From NCBI GenBank assembly GCA_030625775.1, contig DAOUQC010000003.1, positions 53,230 through 117,229 of the forward strand: a DNA stretch of 64,000 bases, read 5' to 3'. The translations under genes and the position numbers were made by a program. This document shows, piece by piece, positions 37,312 to 46,574 of this stretch. The notes under the pieces were generated by a model. That model was not told the origin of the DNA, did not search any database, and saw only the letters and a program-made list of their open reading frames with translations. Source of the stretch: Verrucomicrobiota bacterium. Its GTDB lineage: Bacteria; Verrucomicrobiota; Verrucomicrobiia; Verrucomicrobiales; DEV007. Every line of letters begins with the position of its first letter. Position 1 is the stretch's first letter.

Positions 37312-38064
37312 ATGAAAGTGAAATTGACGAAAAAAATAGCGGGGACTGTGGTCGCGGCGGCAGCTATGGCGTGTTTGTTGACCGCACAAGCCGGGCCGGA
37401 AAAGGGTGTTAAGTCATTGTTTAATGGCAAGGATTTGAGCGGATGGAAAATTCCGGAAGGAGATAATGGGCACTGGAAAGTCGTGGACGGAGTGATCGAC
37501 TACGATGCACAGAGTGAAGCCAAAGGTGAGAAACATCTGTGGACGGAAGAGGAGTTTGGAGATTTTGAGTTGAAGATCGACTGGCGCATCAAACGCACGA
37601 CGGGCTTCTACGACGTTCCTTACGTCTTGCCGGACGGAACAACGGTGAAGGATGAAAAAGGAAAAAATCTGACCCATCCGATGCCGAATGCGGACTCCGG
37701 CATTTACCTGCGCGGCGAACCCCGGGCGCAGCTCAATATCTGGTGCTGGCCAATTGGGTCGGGTGAAGTTTACAGCTACCGCAACGGTAAGGACACTTCC
37801 CCTGAAGTACGTGCGGGAGTGACGCCGAAAATGAAAGCCGACAATCCGATTGGTGAGTGGAATACTTTTGAGGTCACCATGAAAGGCGATCGTTTGACGG
37901 TGGTTCTGAATGGACACACGGTGATCGAGAATGCCCAGTTGCCCGAGGTGCCGGCGAAAGGTGCGATTGCCTTGCAGCATCATGGAGGCAAGCGCAAAGA
38001 CGGAACATTTTCACCGGCGTCTTCCCTGATGCAGTTCCGGAATATTTCGATCAAAAAACTCTGA
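37312..38064 (+). CDS. DUF1080 protein (3-keto-disaccharide hydrolase family)
   Basis: The 250-residue secreted protein has a signal peptide (about residues 1-27, GTVVAAAAMACLLTAQA). A concanavalin-like DUF1080 domain follows, with the opening KSLFNGKDLSGWK, the middle ADSGIYLRGEPRAQLNIW and the end GAIALQHHGGK. Members of the family hydrolyse 3-keto-glycosides made by glucose-fructose oxidoreductases, and are heavily expanded in Verrucomicrobiota and Planctomycetota. The ATG at 37312 begins the signal peptide, behind a weak GAAG. rlmN follows after 22 bp on the same strand. Confidence 0.9.
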   Translation: MKVKLTKKIAGTVVAAAAMACLLTAQAGPEKGVKSLFNGKDLSGWKIPEGDNGHWKVVDGVIDYDAQSEAKGEKHLWTEEEFGDFELKIDWRIKRTTGFYDVPYVLPDGTTVKDEKGKNLTHPMPNADSGIYLRGEPRAQLNIWCWPIGSGEVYSYRNGKDTSPEVRAGVTPKMKADNPIGEWNTFEVTMKGDRLTVVLNGHTVIENAQLPEVPAKGAIALQHHGGKRKDGTFSPASSLMQFRNISIKKL

Positions 38065-38086
38065 GATTTGTTGATGCATAACACGG

Positions 38087-39205
38087 ATGGAGGAGAGCGC
38101 TAAGGAACTTGGGATGGGAGCTTCGCAATCGATTCTGGGTTTGGGTAAAGAGGGCCTGGAAGCCTGGTTGGCGGAGCGTGGCGAGAAACCTTACCGGGCG
38201 AAGCAGATCCTCGAGTGGCTGTTTGTCAAGCGGGTGGAGAGTTTCGACGAGATGTTGAATTTGAGCGTGGCTTTACGTGAGGAACTGAAAAGTTGTTTTC
38301 ATCTGAATCCGCTAGAGACGGTGGAGATCAATGGAGCCAAGGATGCGACCCGCAAATTTCTCTTTCGTTTGCAGGACGGGCGTTTGGTGGAGTCGGTATT
38401 TATCAAAGCGAGCAAGGGAACTCAAGGGGAGCAGAGTGAACGCCAAACGCTTTGTGTGTCGAGCCAGGTGGGCTGTGCGTATGACTGCAAATTCTGTGCC
38501 AGCGGTTTGGCGGGGTTTACCCGTAACCTGACGACGGCTGAGATTGTGGCGCAGATATTGAAGGTGGAGGCCGAGTCAGGGGAGAAGGTGAACAATGTGG
38601 TGTTCATGGGAATGGGAGAGCCGCTGGCCAATTACACAAATCTGTCGGCAGCGATCAAGATCATGAATGCACATTGGGGAGTGGGAATCGGGGGCCGCAG
38701 TATTACGGTATCGACCAGTGGCCTGGCTCCGCAGATCAAAAAACTGGCGGACGATACCGAGGCGCAGATTCGTCTGGCAATTTCCCTGCACGGGGCGAGT
38801 GACGAGGTGCGGACGCGTATCATGCCGGTGAATGACAAATACAATCTGGATCGATTGTTTGAAGCGCTGCACTATTGGCGTGAGCGCCGCAAGCAGCGGC
38901 TGACCTTTGAGTATATTCTGATCGAGGGGGTGAATGACAGTCTGGATCAAGCTCGCCTGTTGGGCAAGCGTGCCAAATCGGTGGGGGCTTTGGTGAATCT
39001 CATTCCCTACAATACAGTGGAGGGACTGCCGTGGAAGCGGCCGTCGGAAGAGCAGCAGGAAGCGTTTTTGCGAGCAGTGAAGTCTGCCGAGGTGGCAGCG
39101 ACGCTGCGTCGGGAAAAAGGGGGTGATATCAATGCCGCTTGTGGGCAACTGAGGTTGCGGCGGGAGGCGGAGTTGGGAGTGAGTGGAGCCGCTAATGGAG
39201 AATAA
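38087..39205 (+). CDS. rlmN: Dual-specificity RNA methyltransferase RlmN
   Basis: This 372-residue radical-SAM enzyme methylates C2 of A2503 in 23S rRNA and A37 of some tRNAs. The iron-sulfur motif CAYDCKFC lies at residues 130-137 (Cys130, 134, 137). The methyl-carrying cysteine is in CGQLRLR near the C-terminus (Cys352). VVFMGMGEPLANY and ISLHGASDEVRTRIMPVN are the usual SAM and substrate blocks. The gene ends at 39205, just before copy B of the dispersed repeat. Confidence 0.96.
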   Translation: MEESAKELGMGASQSILGLGKEGLEAWLAERGEKPYRAKQILEWLFVKRVESFDEMLNLSVALREELKSCFHLNPLETVEINGAKDATRKFLFRLQDGRLVESVFIKASKGTQGEQSERQTLCVSSQVGCAYDCKFCASGLAGFTRNLTTAEIVAQILKVEAESGEKVNNVVFMGMGEPLANYTNLSAAIKIMNAHWGVGIGGRSITVSTSGLAPQIKKLADDTEAQIRLAISLHGASDEVRTRIMPVNDKYNLDRLFEALHYWRERRKQRLTFEYILIEGVNDSLDQARLLGKRAKSVGALVNLIPYNTVEGLPWKRPSEEQQEAFLRAVKSAEVAATLRREKGGDINAACGQLRLRREAELGVSGAANGE

Positions 39206-39277
39206 ACGCGAATGGGGGGAGGGTTTCTCGCAAGACGCGAAGAAACGCAAGGGGGGGAAGGAAGTTTGGCGAATTTA

Positions 39278-39476
39278 CGGTGGATTTTTGTGTGAGATCT
39301 GTGTGCGGGGTTTAGTGATTTAGCCTATTAGGATTTTAGGGCTGGGATTCGAATAGTTCTAGGGAAAGAAGCTCTTTCTGATTAGATCTCCAGGATTATG
39401 GAAAGCGCAAAATGCAGAGCCTGAAAAGCTAAATTCCTAAATCGCTACATCCCTATTCTTTCAACGCCCTTGCCCT
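39278..39476 (+). repeat. Dispersed ~200-bp repeat, copy B
   Basis: This copy matches 19891-20090 closely and is in the same orientation, between the convergent ends of rlmN and a secreted-protein gene. Its core (39307-39453) keeps the inverted ends and the internal palindrome, here GAAAGAAGCTCTTTC (39364-39378). Compared with copy A the palindrome shows one compensatory G-C to A-T pair change. Confidence 0.8.
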
Positions 39477-39480
39477 ACTG

Positions 39481-40041
39481 TCACCGCAGCTCGACCACCA
39501 TGATCAATTGGCCTTTGCCCCATTTCGGGCCAGTGATAAAAATCGGCTCCTTGCGCAGGATGACGTCCGTTTTAAGGAGGACATTTTTCTCCCGCCACAG
39601 TTGCAGATGAAGATTCACTCCGTCATTTTTTTCGGTGGGCCCTTTGGAATCGATTTTTAGAAACAGATCTTTTGAGGGAACGACCCAGGATTCATATTCG
39701 CTGAAAATCTGCTGGGTGTGCTCTCCGAGCAATTGGAAACTCTTGTCAGGGAAGGCCTTGCCTAGCTGGGTGATGGTTTTTTGGATAGTCTCATTATTGG
39801 AGGTTTTGTTTGCCTCGCTTGTGGCAAAAATCAGCGCTGCCCACACCTGCCCGTCCCGGTGGGCTTTGGCTCTTTGTCCGGCTGACTCCCGGGCATTGGA
39901 TTTGGCTGCCGGGGGGGATTTTTTTTTCTGCCCCATGGCCAGGCAAGGCAGCAGACAAAAGCTTAAACCGAGGGCAATCAAATTGAGACGGCAAATCTGC
40001 CGGGCTCTTTGATTAAAGGTGGTGTGGGAGCGGGCTTTCAC
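39481..40041 (-). CDS. Secreted protein of the sigma/anti-sigma operon, unknown function
   Basis: The 186-residue protein has an unusually long N-region before a signal-peptide core (LNLIALGLSFCLLPCLAMG, about residues 19-37). A basic/alanine linker and a mixed alpha/beta domain follow. I do not recognise the family. It starts with GTG, and its start overlaps the anti-sigma gene stop by four bases (GTGA), so the genes are translationally coupled. The context suggests a periplasmic output or sensor of the sigma system. Confidence 0.7.
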   Translation of the reverse strand: MKARSHTTFNQRARQICRLNLIALGLSFCLLPCLAMGQKKKSPPAAKSNARESAGQRAKAHRDGQVWAALIFATSEANKTSNNETIQKTITQLGKAFPDKSFQLLGEHTQQIFSEYESWVVPSKDLFLKIDSKGPTEKNDGVNLHLQLWREKNVLLKTDVILRKEPIFITGPKWGKGQLIMVVELR

Positions 40042-40700
40042 AGATTGGATTTGCTGGACAGGCGGATGTTGGGGCGCCCGTAGTGGTCGTTCTCCAGAAT
40101 GACAAGAGGCTCGTTGGTGTCTCTGCTGCGCAGGGTTGTAGCGGCTAGTGCGGCATTGGGTTGGTAGCTGCGTGGGAAAATGCCACTCACTTCAATGTTA
40201 GCCGGGATTTCTTCCAGGCCTTCCAAAAGAATGATAGTGGCTTGGGCCTCGGAGTTGAAATGGCTGGAGGCAATCACCTGGGGATTGGGGGTGTAGGTGT
40301 CGACAATTTCAGTGTGAATACCGGATCCCATCGAGTCAGGTCCGATGACGGAATGAACAATGAGGCCTATGGCCAGTGTGCCGAAGGCAAGTCCGGCAAA
40401 AAGGCGGGAACGGGTGAAAAATGGGAAAAATTGAGACTCTTCTTTCAGAGTGGCTGCAGGAAGCTCTGCTTCAGTTTCATCATCTTCCAGCAGACGCTGC
40501 TGAACCCGGTGATTAAAAAAATCGGGGTAAGGGATCTGTTCCTCCAGAGGCAGCTCCTGACGCAGAATGCTTCCGGATTCACCAGCAGATTTTTTGAGAT
40601 TAACCAGTTCCGGATGAGCTTCAAGCAGGTCGCGAACCTGATCGTCTTCAAGTTCCCCGTCAATCCACAGAGTGAGTTTTTTTTCTTCTTCAGCTTTCAT
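40038..40700 (-). CDS. Putative membrane anti-sigma factor
   Basis: This 220-residue protein has an acidic cytoplasmic domain (residues 1-90) that begins EEEKKLTLWIDGELEDD, the same type of start as zinc-less anti-sigma domains. One membrane helix (about 97-115) and a periplasmic domain follow. Its ATG overlaps the stop of the ECF sigma gene (ATGA), the standard arrangement for a sigma/anti-sigma pair. No HxxxCxxC zinc motif is present. The identification rests on position and topology more than on sequence. Confidence 0.72.
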   Translation of the reverse strand: MKAEEEKKLTLWIDGELEDDQVRDLLEAHPELVNLKKSAGESGSILRQELPLEEQIPYPDFFNHRVQQRLLEDDETEAELPAATLKEESQFFPFFTRSRLFAGLAFGTLAIGLIVHSVIGPDSMGSGIHTEIVDTYTPNPQVIASSHFNSEAQATIILLEGLEEIPANIEVSGIFPRSYQPNAALAATTLRSRDTNEPLVILENDHYGRPNIRLSSKSNL

Positions 40701-41389
40701 GATGGTCGGATGTTTTGTTCGGTGAAAATGAGCTGCAACTTTTTACGTGCATAAAAAAGGCGGGACATGACGGTGCCGATGCTGCAGTCGGTTCGTTCGG
40801 CGATTTCTTCATAACGCAGACCTTCTACTTCTTTCAGCAGAATAGCCGCACGGTGCTCGGGTGAAAGTTGGGCGATAGCATCCCGGATACTCTGCTTGAG
40901 TTCAGTGCGTTGGGCGTTTTCATCGGGACGTGCCATGTCCCGGGGGGAGGTCGGGGCACTTTTGTCGATCTGATTGGATTGAATGCTGTCGTCGAACTCT
41001 GCTTTTTCAACCCGGTTTTGCCTTTTTCGCAGCCAATCGTAAGTGACATTGTGAGAGATGCGGTAAAGCCAGGTATAAAAATTGGAGCGTGCCTGGAATT
41101 TGGGCAAGGCTTTCCAGGCTTTGACGAAGGTATCCTGTGCCAGATCCCAGGCGTCGGCATCGTTATGGATCATATTCACTGTCATGGCATATATTTTTCC
41201 TCGATAGCGAGTCACCAGCTGGTCAAATGCTTCCATATCCCCCGCCTGCGAGCGGCTTACGAGTATCTCATCGGCTGGTTCCACGTTTTCACTGTCCAAA
41301 AGGTCATTCGCTGTGTCAGCCGCGATTTCACTGGAAGCACCACGACTGTATTCGCTTTGGTTGGACGATGTGGTTTTGTTTTTATTCAC
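40697..41389 (-). CDS. ECF-type RNA polymerase sigma factor
   Basis: The 230-residue protein has sigma region 2 (about residues 50-125) with FDQLVTRYRGKIYAM, DLAQDTFVKAWKAL and FYTWLYRISHNVTYDWLRK. Region 4 (about 165-225) contains LSPEHRAAILLKEVEGLRYEEIA and a GTVMSRLFYARKKL recognition helix. Regions 1.1 and 3 are missing, as in ECF factors. An extra serine/asparagine-rich N-terminus of about 45 residues is unusual. The start is a GTG 11 bp after the OmpA-like gene stop. It probably controls an envelope-stress or surface regulon together with the downstream anti-sigma factor. Confidence 0.92.
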   Translation of the reverse strand: MNKNKTTSSNQSEYSRGASSEIAADTANDLLDSENVEPADEILVSRSQAGDMEAFDQLVTRYRGKIYAMTVNMIHNDADAWDLAQDTFVKAWKALPKFQARSNFYTWLYRISHNVTYDWLRKRQNRVEKAEFDDSIQSNQIDKSAPTSPRDMARPDENAQRTELKQSIRDAIAQLSPEHRAAILLKEVEGLRYEEIAERTDCSIGTVMSRLFYARKKLQLIFTEQNIRPS

Positions 41390-41400
41390 CCGGGAGAGGA

Positions 41401-42480
41401 TTATTTTTTGATCATGATCTCAACGCGGCGATTAAGAGCCTGTTCGTCTGGGGTTCCGTTGGGATTGACCAAAGGGCGGCTTTTTCCATAGCCGACGGCC
41501 TGCATGTTATTGCCGTCGATTTTGAGGACATTGACCAGCCAATCGCGCACCGCACCGGCCCGGCGCAGACTGAGTTGATAATTGGCATCTTCACCGCCAA
41601 TGGTGTCGGTGTGTCCTTCAATGATGAAACGCGATCCTGGGTTGGTCTGGATAATAAAACCGAGTTTCATCATGCTGAGCCGGGCTTCTTCCCGCAGTTC
41701 CCATTCATTGTAAGCAAACAGCAAGTCGGTGGGCATGAGAATGGGCTTGGTGCCATCCGGGATGCCGCCGCCTGTTTTGCCGAGCAAGCCGTCCAGGCTG
41801 CTGAATCCCCGGGTGATTTCAGATCCCCCGTCACTGCTGGAAACTTTAGCAGCAGCTCGATGGAAAAACTCATCGGTGTCCACGCCTTTGGTAATGTCGT
41901 CCATGTTGAGTTCGAGCACGGGCTGCTCATTTGAAACAACAGGGCTGTCTTCGATCAGTTTTTCCCTCAGGCTGTTGAGATCCTTGCTGACGAGGTTGGC
42001 TGCAGCCACATCGATTTTTTCAGCAACTTCAGTGAGAATTTTTTTTGGGGCGGCCGGTTGGATATTGGAGAAAATTTTTGCGCTGTCAACTTCGGGAGTG
42101 AGCTTGATATCCTTATCGGGTAGTTGGTCGAGAATGTCGAACTCATCGAGGGTGTCGTCGAGTAGGGGCATGGCGCCTTCGAGTTTTTCCGGAGTGATGG
42201 GCTCGGGTGCCTGCGTTGGTTTGGGAAGGAAGTTTTCCAGGGTTTCCTGATCAATGATCAACTGCTCACGCTGGCGGTTCTGGAAAACGAAGTCTTCCTT
42301 GATTCCGGGTGTCATCTGGGCCTGCCATTTGAGCAGTCCCAAAGTGAAATAGAGGACCAGATGAACTACGATGGAGATCAACAGCGCCAACAAAATCCAC
42401 CAGCCCAGATTGCGGGTGCTCTCTGTTTTGAAATTGGCGGCATGCCCGGTGGCATTTTGCCATGAATAGTTCGACTCCAT
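41401..42480 (-). CDS. OmpA-C domain protein anchored by one membrane helix
   Basis: This 359-residue protein has a cytoplasmic N-terminus of about 25 residues and one membrane helix (about 27-50). A long, largely helical/proline-rich periplasmic segment follows, then a C-terminal OmpA/MotB-type peptidoglycan-binding domain (about 245-359) with IIEGHTDTIG, LSLRRAGAV and NRRVEIMI. The Asp and Arg that bind diaminopimelate are present. It is the first gene of a four-gene operon with the ECF sigma factor, anti-sigma factor and a secreted protein. It might couple cell-wall state to the sigma system (inference). Confidence 0.85.
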   Translation of the reverse strand: MESNYSWQNATGHAANFKTESTRNLGWWILLALLISIVVHLVLYFTLGLLKWQAQMTPGIKEDFVFQNRQREQLIIDQETLENFLPKPTQAPEPITPEKLEGAMPLLDDTLDEFDILDQLPDKDIKLTPEVDSAKIFSNIQPAAPKKILTEVAEKIDVAAANLVSKDLNSLREKLIEDSPVVSNEQPVLELNMDDITKGVDTDEFFHRAAAKVSSSDGGSEITRGFSSLDGLLGKTGGGIPDGTKPILMPTDLLFAYNEWELREEARLSMMKLGFIIQTNPGSRFIIEGHTDTIGGEDANYQLSLRRAGAVRDWLVNVLKIDGNNMQAVGYGKSRPLVNPNGTPDEQALNRRVEIMIKK

Positions 42481-42594
42481 TGCTTCGGTCAGTTCTTAGT
42501 GCGGAAAGATAGCAGAATAATGGACAATTGAGAACCGAAATGCAATGTAGATAGCCGTAGGCAATGGATAATTGGTAGTGGGGTGCAATCAGTT

Positions 42595-43077
42595 CTACCC
42601 TTTACTGTGTTCTTTAATGCGTTTTTTCAGTCGTTTCAGTAGATCCGGGCTGGCGTCGAGTTCTTCGCACAGGGCACTGATGACTTCGAGGGTGGGGCGG
42701 CTGATGTGGTGCTCCATGCCTTCGACATCTTCATAAATGGTGTCTTCGTTGAGGCTGAAGTGGCGTAGCAGGCGGGTTAACAACTGATGCCGGCGGGTAA
42801 TAGCTTCACCGACCTTACGGCCGCTCTCGGTGAGGGTGAGGCCGCGGTATTTTTCGTAAATGATGTAACCTTCGCCATCGAGGCGTTGGATCATATTGGT
42901 GACGCTGGCCTGGGCGAGTCCCAGATTCTCAGCGATATCCACGACCCGTGCGTAACCTTTCTGCTCGATCAGATTGTAGATCTGTTCCAAATAATCTTCG
43001 ACCGCACGTGTTTCCCCACGGGCGGACTTCACGCGGCTTGGATTTTTTCCGGTAGTTGTGGGTTTTGAGGCGGCCAT
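42595..43077 (-). CDS. mntR: Manganese-type DtxR-family repressor
   Basis: This 160-residue protein aligns by memory to Bacillus MntR after a 20-residue extension. All metal ligands are kept: Asp28, Glu31, His97, Glu119, Glu122 and His123 (MntR D8, E11, H77, E99, E102, H103). The winged helix with ASVTNMIQRLDGEGYIIYEKYRGL is intact. MntR represses metal uptake genes when manganese is bound. It is divergent from the feo operon across a 130-bp region with a large palindrome, so regulation of its own gene and feo is likely. Confidence 0.92.
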   Translation of the reverse strand: MAASKPTTTGKNPSRVKSARGETRAVEDYLEQIYNLIEQKGYARVVDIAENLGLAQASVTNMIQRLDGEGYIIYEKYRGLTLTESGRKVGEAITRRHQLLTRLLRHFSLNEDTIYEDVEGMEHHISRPTLEVISALCEELDASPDLLKRLKKRIKEHSKG

Positions 43078-43138
43078 AGGTCGGGTGATGAGGGCTATCT
43101 TAACGCATAATTCGGATTACGGCTAAAAATTTCTCTTG

Positions 43139-43172
43139 CAAATATAAGTTAGTCCAGGCTAACTTATATTTG
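43139..43172. promoter_or_regulatory. 34-bp palindrome, probable MntR operator
   Basis: Two perfect 14-bp arms, CAAATATAAGTTAG and CTAACTTATATTTG, flank TCCAGG. The core TTAG-n6-CTAA resembles operators of the DtxR/MntR family. It lies between mntR and the feo operon. Confidence 0.75.
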
Positions 43173-43207
43173 TGAACAAATTAATAGCCAGTAAAGGAAA
43201 AACTTAG

Positions 43208-44221
43208 ATGGGGAACCCACTTGCCGCCCTGCTCATTGGCTTCGCCTTGTTGAGTCTTCTGTTTTTATCTTTCCGCCCGAATAAAGGTTATTTGTGGCAG
43301 TGGCGGCGTGCGCTGCAAAATACCGGACGGGCGCTGCTCGAGAATGCACTGAAATATCTCTACGATTGTGAGTATAAACAACTCCCCTGCACTTTGCAGA
43401 GCCTTTCAGGTGGGCTTTCCATCAGTGCGGCGCGGGCGATCAAACTGTTGACCCGGCTCGAGGCTTTGGATTTGGTTAAATCGCAGGGTAATGCTTTGCA
43501 ACTGACGGATGAAGGGCGCTCATACGCACTTCGAATCATACGTATCCATCGTGTGTGGGAGCGTTATCTGGCTGATGAAACCGGAGTGCCTGCTCCGGAA
43601 TGGCATGCGGAGGCAGAGCAGCAGGAGCATAAGATGACATTTGGTGAAGCCAACGTACTGGCGGCTCAATTGGGCAACCCTCTTTACGACCCACATGGTG
43701 ACCCGATTCCAACGGCCGAGGGGGAGCTTCCGCCTTCATTGGGAATTCCCATGACTGATCTGGGAAAAGGGCAAACGGCAGAGATTGTGCATATCGAAGA
43801 TGAGCCAGAGGAAATTTATGCCCAGTTGGTTGCCCAGGGATTTGATGTCGGCATGCACGTCCATATTCTCGATGCCAGTCCGGTTCGTGTTCGTTTTGCC
43901 CTGGATGGGGAAGAGCAATCGCTGGCACCGGTGTTTGCCGTTAATGTAACGGTGCTCCCGCTGGTGGAACAAAGTCTTGAAGAAGTGGTTTACCCAAGTT
44001 TGGCAGAATTGCAGCCGGGCGAGAGTGGCAGTGTGGTTTCCATTTCGAGGGCCTGCCGGGGGGTGCAGCGCCGGCGATTGATGGATCTGGGAGTTATATC
44101 GGGGACAAAAATAAAGGTGGAAATGAGCTCTGTGGCTGGTGATCCGACCGCCTATGAGATTCGTGGCGCCACCATTGCCCTGAGGAAGAGTCAGGCAGAT
44201 TCAATTTTTATAAAAAAATGA
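43208..44221 (+). CDS. Membrane-anchored DtxR-like protein with FeoA domains
   Basis: This is a 337-residue fusion. An N-terminal membrane helix (about residues 5-22) is followed by a DtxR-like winged helix and dimerisation region (about 40-140), with [27 protein letters not shown] and [15 protein letters not shown]. Two SH3-like FeoA domains follow (about 180-250 and 262-337), the second with [15 protein letters not shown]. FeoA supports FeoB in iron uptake. A DtxR-like repressor domain tethered to the membrane with FeoA could act as a structural part of the transporter rather than as a soluble regulator. It overlaps the FeoB GTPase gene by four bases (ATGA). Confidence 0.82.
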   Translation: MGNPLAALLIGFALLSLLFLSFRPNKGYLWQWRRALQNTGRALLENALKYLYDCEYKQLPCTLQSLSGGLSISAARAIKLLTRLEALDLVKSQGNALQLTDEGRSYALRIIRIHRVWERYLADETGVPAPEWHAEAEQQEHKMTFGEANVLAAQLGNPLYDPHGDPIPTAEGELPPSLGIPMTDLGKGQTAEIVHIEDEPEEIYAQLVAQGFDVGMHVHILDASPVRVRFALDGEEQSLAPVFAVNVTVLPLVEQSLEEVVYPSLAELQPGESGSVVSISRACRGVQRRRLMDLGVISGTKIKVEMSSVAGDPTAYEIRGATIALRKSQADSIFIKK

Positions 44222-45036
44222 AAAGTAAAAAGGCTGAACACTCCAGTTCCTGTGAAACTTGCCCAGCCCATCATGCGGGTAATCTGATCCGCATGGGGAT
44301 CAAGATGGACAACTTTGATTACGTGGTCGCATTGGCGGGGAATCCCAATACCGGGAAAAGTACGGTGTTCAACGCCTTGACCGGATTGCGCCAGCATACC
44401 GGCAACTGGCCAGGCAAAACCGTTACCCGGGCAGAAGGGGGATTTCAATATGGTGACAACCGGTATAAAATTGTCGATTTGCCCGGAACCTATTCGCTGT
44501 TATCCACCAGCACCGACGAAGAAGTGGCGCGTAATTTCATCCTCTTTGGTCGTCCGGATGTCACTGTCATCGTTGTGGATGCGAGTCGACTGGAGCGCAA
44601 TTTGAACCTGGCACTGCAAGTATTGGAGATCACTGATCGGGCGGTGCTTTGCCTGAATTTGGTCGATGAAGCCAGCCGGCATCATATTTCTGTTGATGAA
44701 AGATTGTTAGCCAAAGAACTGGGTATCCCCGTGGTTCCGACTTCAGCCAGAAAAGGGGAGGGTATTCCTGATCTGCTCAAAGCGATCAGCGAAGTGGCTA
44801 GTGGTCAGACGATGTGCAAACCCTACCGTATTCGCAGCGAATCTTCGCAGCTTAATAAGGCGCTCAACCAGGTGGTCGCAAAAATAGAGGAGGGATTTCC
44901 CAAGCTGCCGAACCCGCGTTGGGTGGCCTTGAGAATCATGGAAGGTGACCAGCGGATTATCGAAGCCCTGCGGGATGGAGAGCTGGAGAATTTGGATCGT
45001 GTGGATAACAACGAAAATGCTATGGCCGCGATGTGA
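44218..45036 (+). CDS. feoB: FeoB GTPase domain (N-terminal half of a split FeoB)
   Basis: This 272-residue protein contains only the soluble G domain of FeoB. G1 is GNPNTGKST (residues 41-49), G3 is DLPGTYSL, G4 is NLVDEA, and the helical GDI-like spacer begins near 225. A short N-terminal extension has the pair Cys12/Cys15 (SCETCPAHH), as in FeoB proteins with N-terminal cysteines. The frame stops at ATGTGAG, where the membrane half starts in another frame. Together the two ORFs equal one normal FeoB. It lies downstream of the FeoA-type gene. Confidence 0.9.
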   Translation: MKSKKAEHSSSCETCPAHHAGNLIRMGIKMDNFDYVVALAGNPNTGKSTVFNALTGLRQHTGNWPGKTVTRAEGGFQYGDNRYKIVDLPGTYSLLSTSTDEEVARNFILFGRPDVTVIVVDASRLERNLNLALQVLEITDRAVLCLNLVDEASRHHISVDERLLAKELGIPVVPTSARKGEGIPDLLKAISEVASGQTMCKPYRIRSESSQLNKALNQVVAKIEEGFPKLPNPRWVALRIMEGDQRIIEALRDGELENLDRVDNNENAMAAM

Positions 45037-46520
45037 GTGCGGCTAAGGGCAAGGGAATACCCGGGATAAAAATCAGGATTTTAGATATGGATGAAGAAGG
45101 TCAAAAAAATGTAGAGGAGGTGCTCGATAGCGCGAATTCCCTGCGTTGGGAAGTAGGGGGGAATTTGCACGAAGCATTGATGGAATCCATATACGGCGAT
45201 GCGTCCCGTATTGCTGATCGTGTGGTGACACGTGAGGGGGAGAAAACGCGTTTTGACTGGGAGCGCAATTTGGATCGCCTGCTGACCAGTCGCTGGACAG
45301 GTTTCCCGGTGATGCTGGTGATACTGGCGGTTGTTTTCTGGCTTACGATTGCCGGGGCCAATGTGCCATCTGCCATGCTGGCAACCCTGCTGGTAGATAT
45401 GGGCCACCCATTTTTGAAAGGGCTTGTGGGGAGTATCAATATGCCGTGGTGGTTGGACGGGTTATTGATTGACGGGGTGTATCTGTCGGTAGCGTGGGTG
45501 ATCAGCGTGATGTTGCCCCCGATGGCTATATTTTTCCCTTTGTTCACTCTGTTGGAAGATTTTGGTTATCTGCCCCGGGTGGCCTTTAATCTGGATAATA
45601 TGTTTCGCAAGGCAGGGGCGCATGGCAAACAGGCGCTGTCGATGAGCATGGGGTTTGGCTGTAATGCGGCGGGTGTGATTGCGACCCGTGTGATCGACAG
45701 TCCGAGAGAACGTCTGATTGCCATCATCACCAATAATTTTGCGCTGTGTAATGGGCGTTGGCCTACCCAAATTCTCATTGCTTCTCTGTTTATTGGAGCC
45801 TTGGTGCCTTCTGCGATTGCTGGATTGGTGTCAGCTGCAGCGGTAGTCGGGATCACGTTGATCGGCGTATTTTTAACCTTTGCCACTTCCTGGGCATTGT
45901 CACGAACGGTGCTGCGCGGAGAAGCTTCGACCTTCAGTTTGGAATTGCCCCCTTACCGGCCGCCGCGAATTATGAGGACGCTTTATACATCTCTAATTGA
46001 TCGCACCTTGTTGGTGCTGTGGCGGGCCATCATATTTGCAGTCCCGGCGGGTGCGGCCATTTGGTTGCTGTCCAACGTTACGGTAGGTGATTTGAGTCTT
46101 GCCGAGCATTTGATCGAGTGGATGAATCCTTTTGCTTTGGTGCTCGGGTTAAATGGAGTCATTTTGTTGGCATACATCATTGCTATTCCGGCGAATGAAA
46201 TTGTCATTCCTACCATCCTGATGCTCACGGTTCTCAGTGCAAAAATGGCAGGCATGGGGGAAGGCACCGGAGTGATGTTTGAGCTGACAGACGATGACTC
46301 CTATATGAACGTATTCAAGGCGGGAGGCTGGACCTTATTGACTGCAGTCAACTTAATGTTGTTCAGCCTGATCCACAATCCCTGCTCCACCACGATTTAC
46401 ACGATTTACAAAGAGACCGGCAGTGTGAAATGGACAGCTATCGCCTCACTTCTTCCGGTATTCATGGGTTTGGTGATTTGCTTTTTTGTCGCCCAGTTCT
46501 GGTATTTGCTGGTGGGGTAG
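45033..46520 (+). CDS. feoB: FeoB membrane domain (C-terminal half of a split FeoB)
   Basis: The 495-residue product continues the FeoB spacer (residues 1-80) and then the transmembrane channel. It contains the two Gate/Nucleoside-recognition motifs of Feo[24 protein letters not shown] and [19 protein letters not shown], with about ten helices. It starts at a GTG that overlaps the stop of the GTPase ORF, in the -1 frame. No conserved segment seems lost at the junction, so I favour two coupled proteins; programmed frameshifting or a sequence error in a single gene is also possible. Confidence 0.88.
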   Translation: MSAAKGKGIPGIKIRILDMDEEGQKNVEEVLDSANSLRWEVGGNLHEALMESIYGDASRIADRVVTREGEKTRFDWERNLDRLLTSRWTGFPVMLVILAVVFWLTIAGANVPSAMLATLLVDMGHPFLKGLVGSINMPWWLDGLLIDGVYLSVAWVISVMLPPMAIFFPLFTLLEDFGYLPRVAFNLDNMFRKAGAHGKQALSMSMGFGCNAAGVIATRVIDSPRERLIAIITNNFALCNGRWPTQILIASLFIGALVPSAIAGLVSAAAVVGITLIGVFLTFATSWALSRTVLRGEASTFSLELPPYRPPRIMRTLYTSLIDRTLLVLWRAIIFAVPAGAAIWLLSNVTVGDLSLAEHLIEWMNPFALVLGLNGVILLAYIIAIPANEIVIPTILMLTVLSAKMAGMGEGTGVMFELTDDDSYMNVFKAGGWTLLTAVNLMLFSLIHNPCSTTIYTIYKETGSVKWTAIASLLPVFMGLVICFFVAQFWYLLVG

Positions 46521-46574
46521 ATCTGTGCAGGGAAAGGTTGCCTGCGGCATTATACCAGCGGTGGTCAATTAGCT

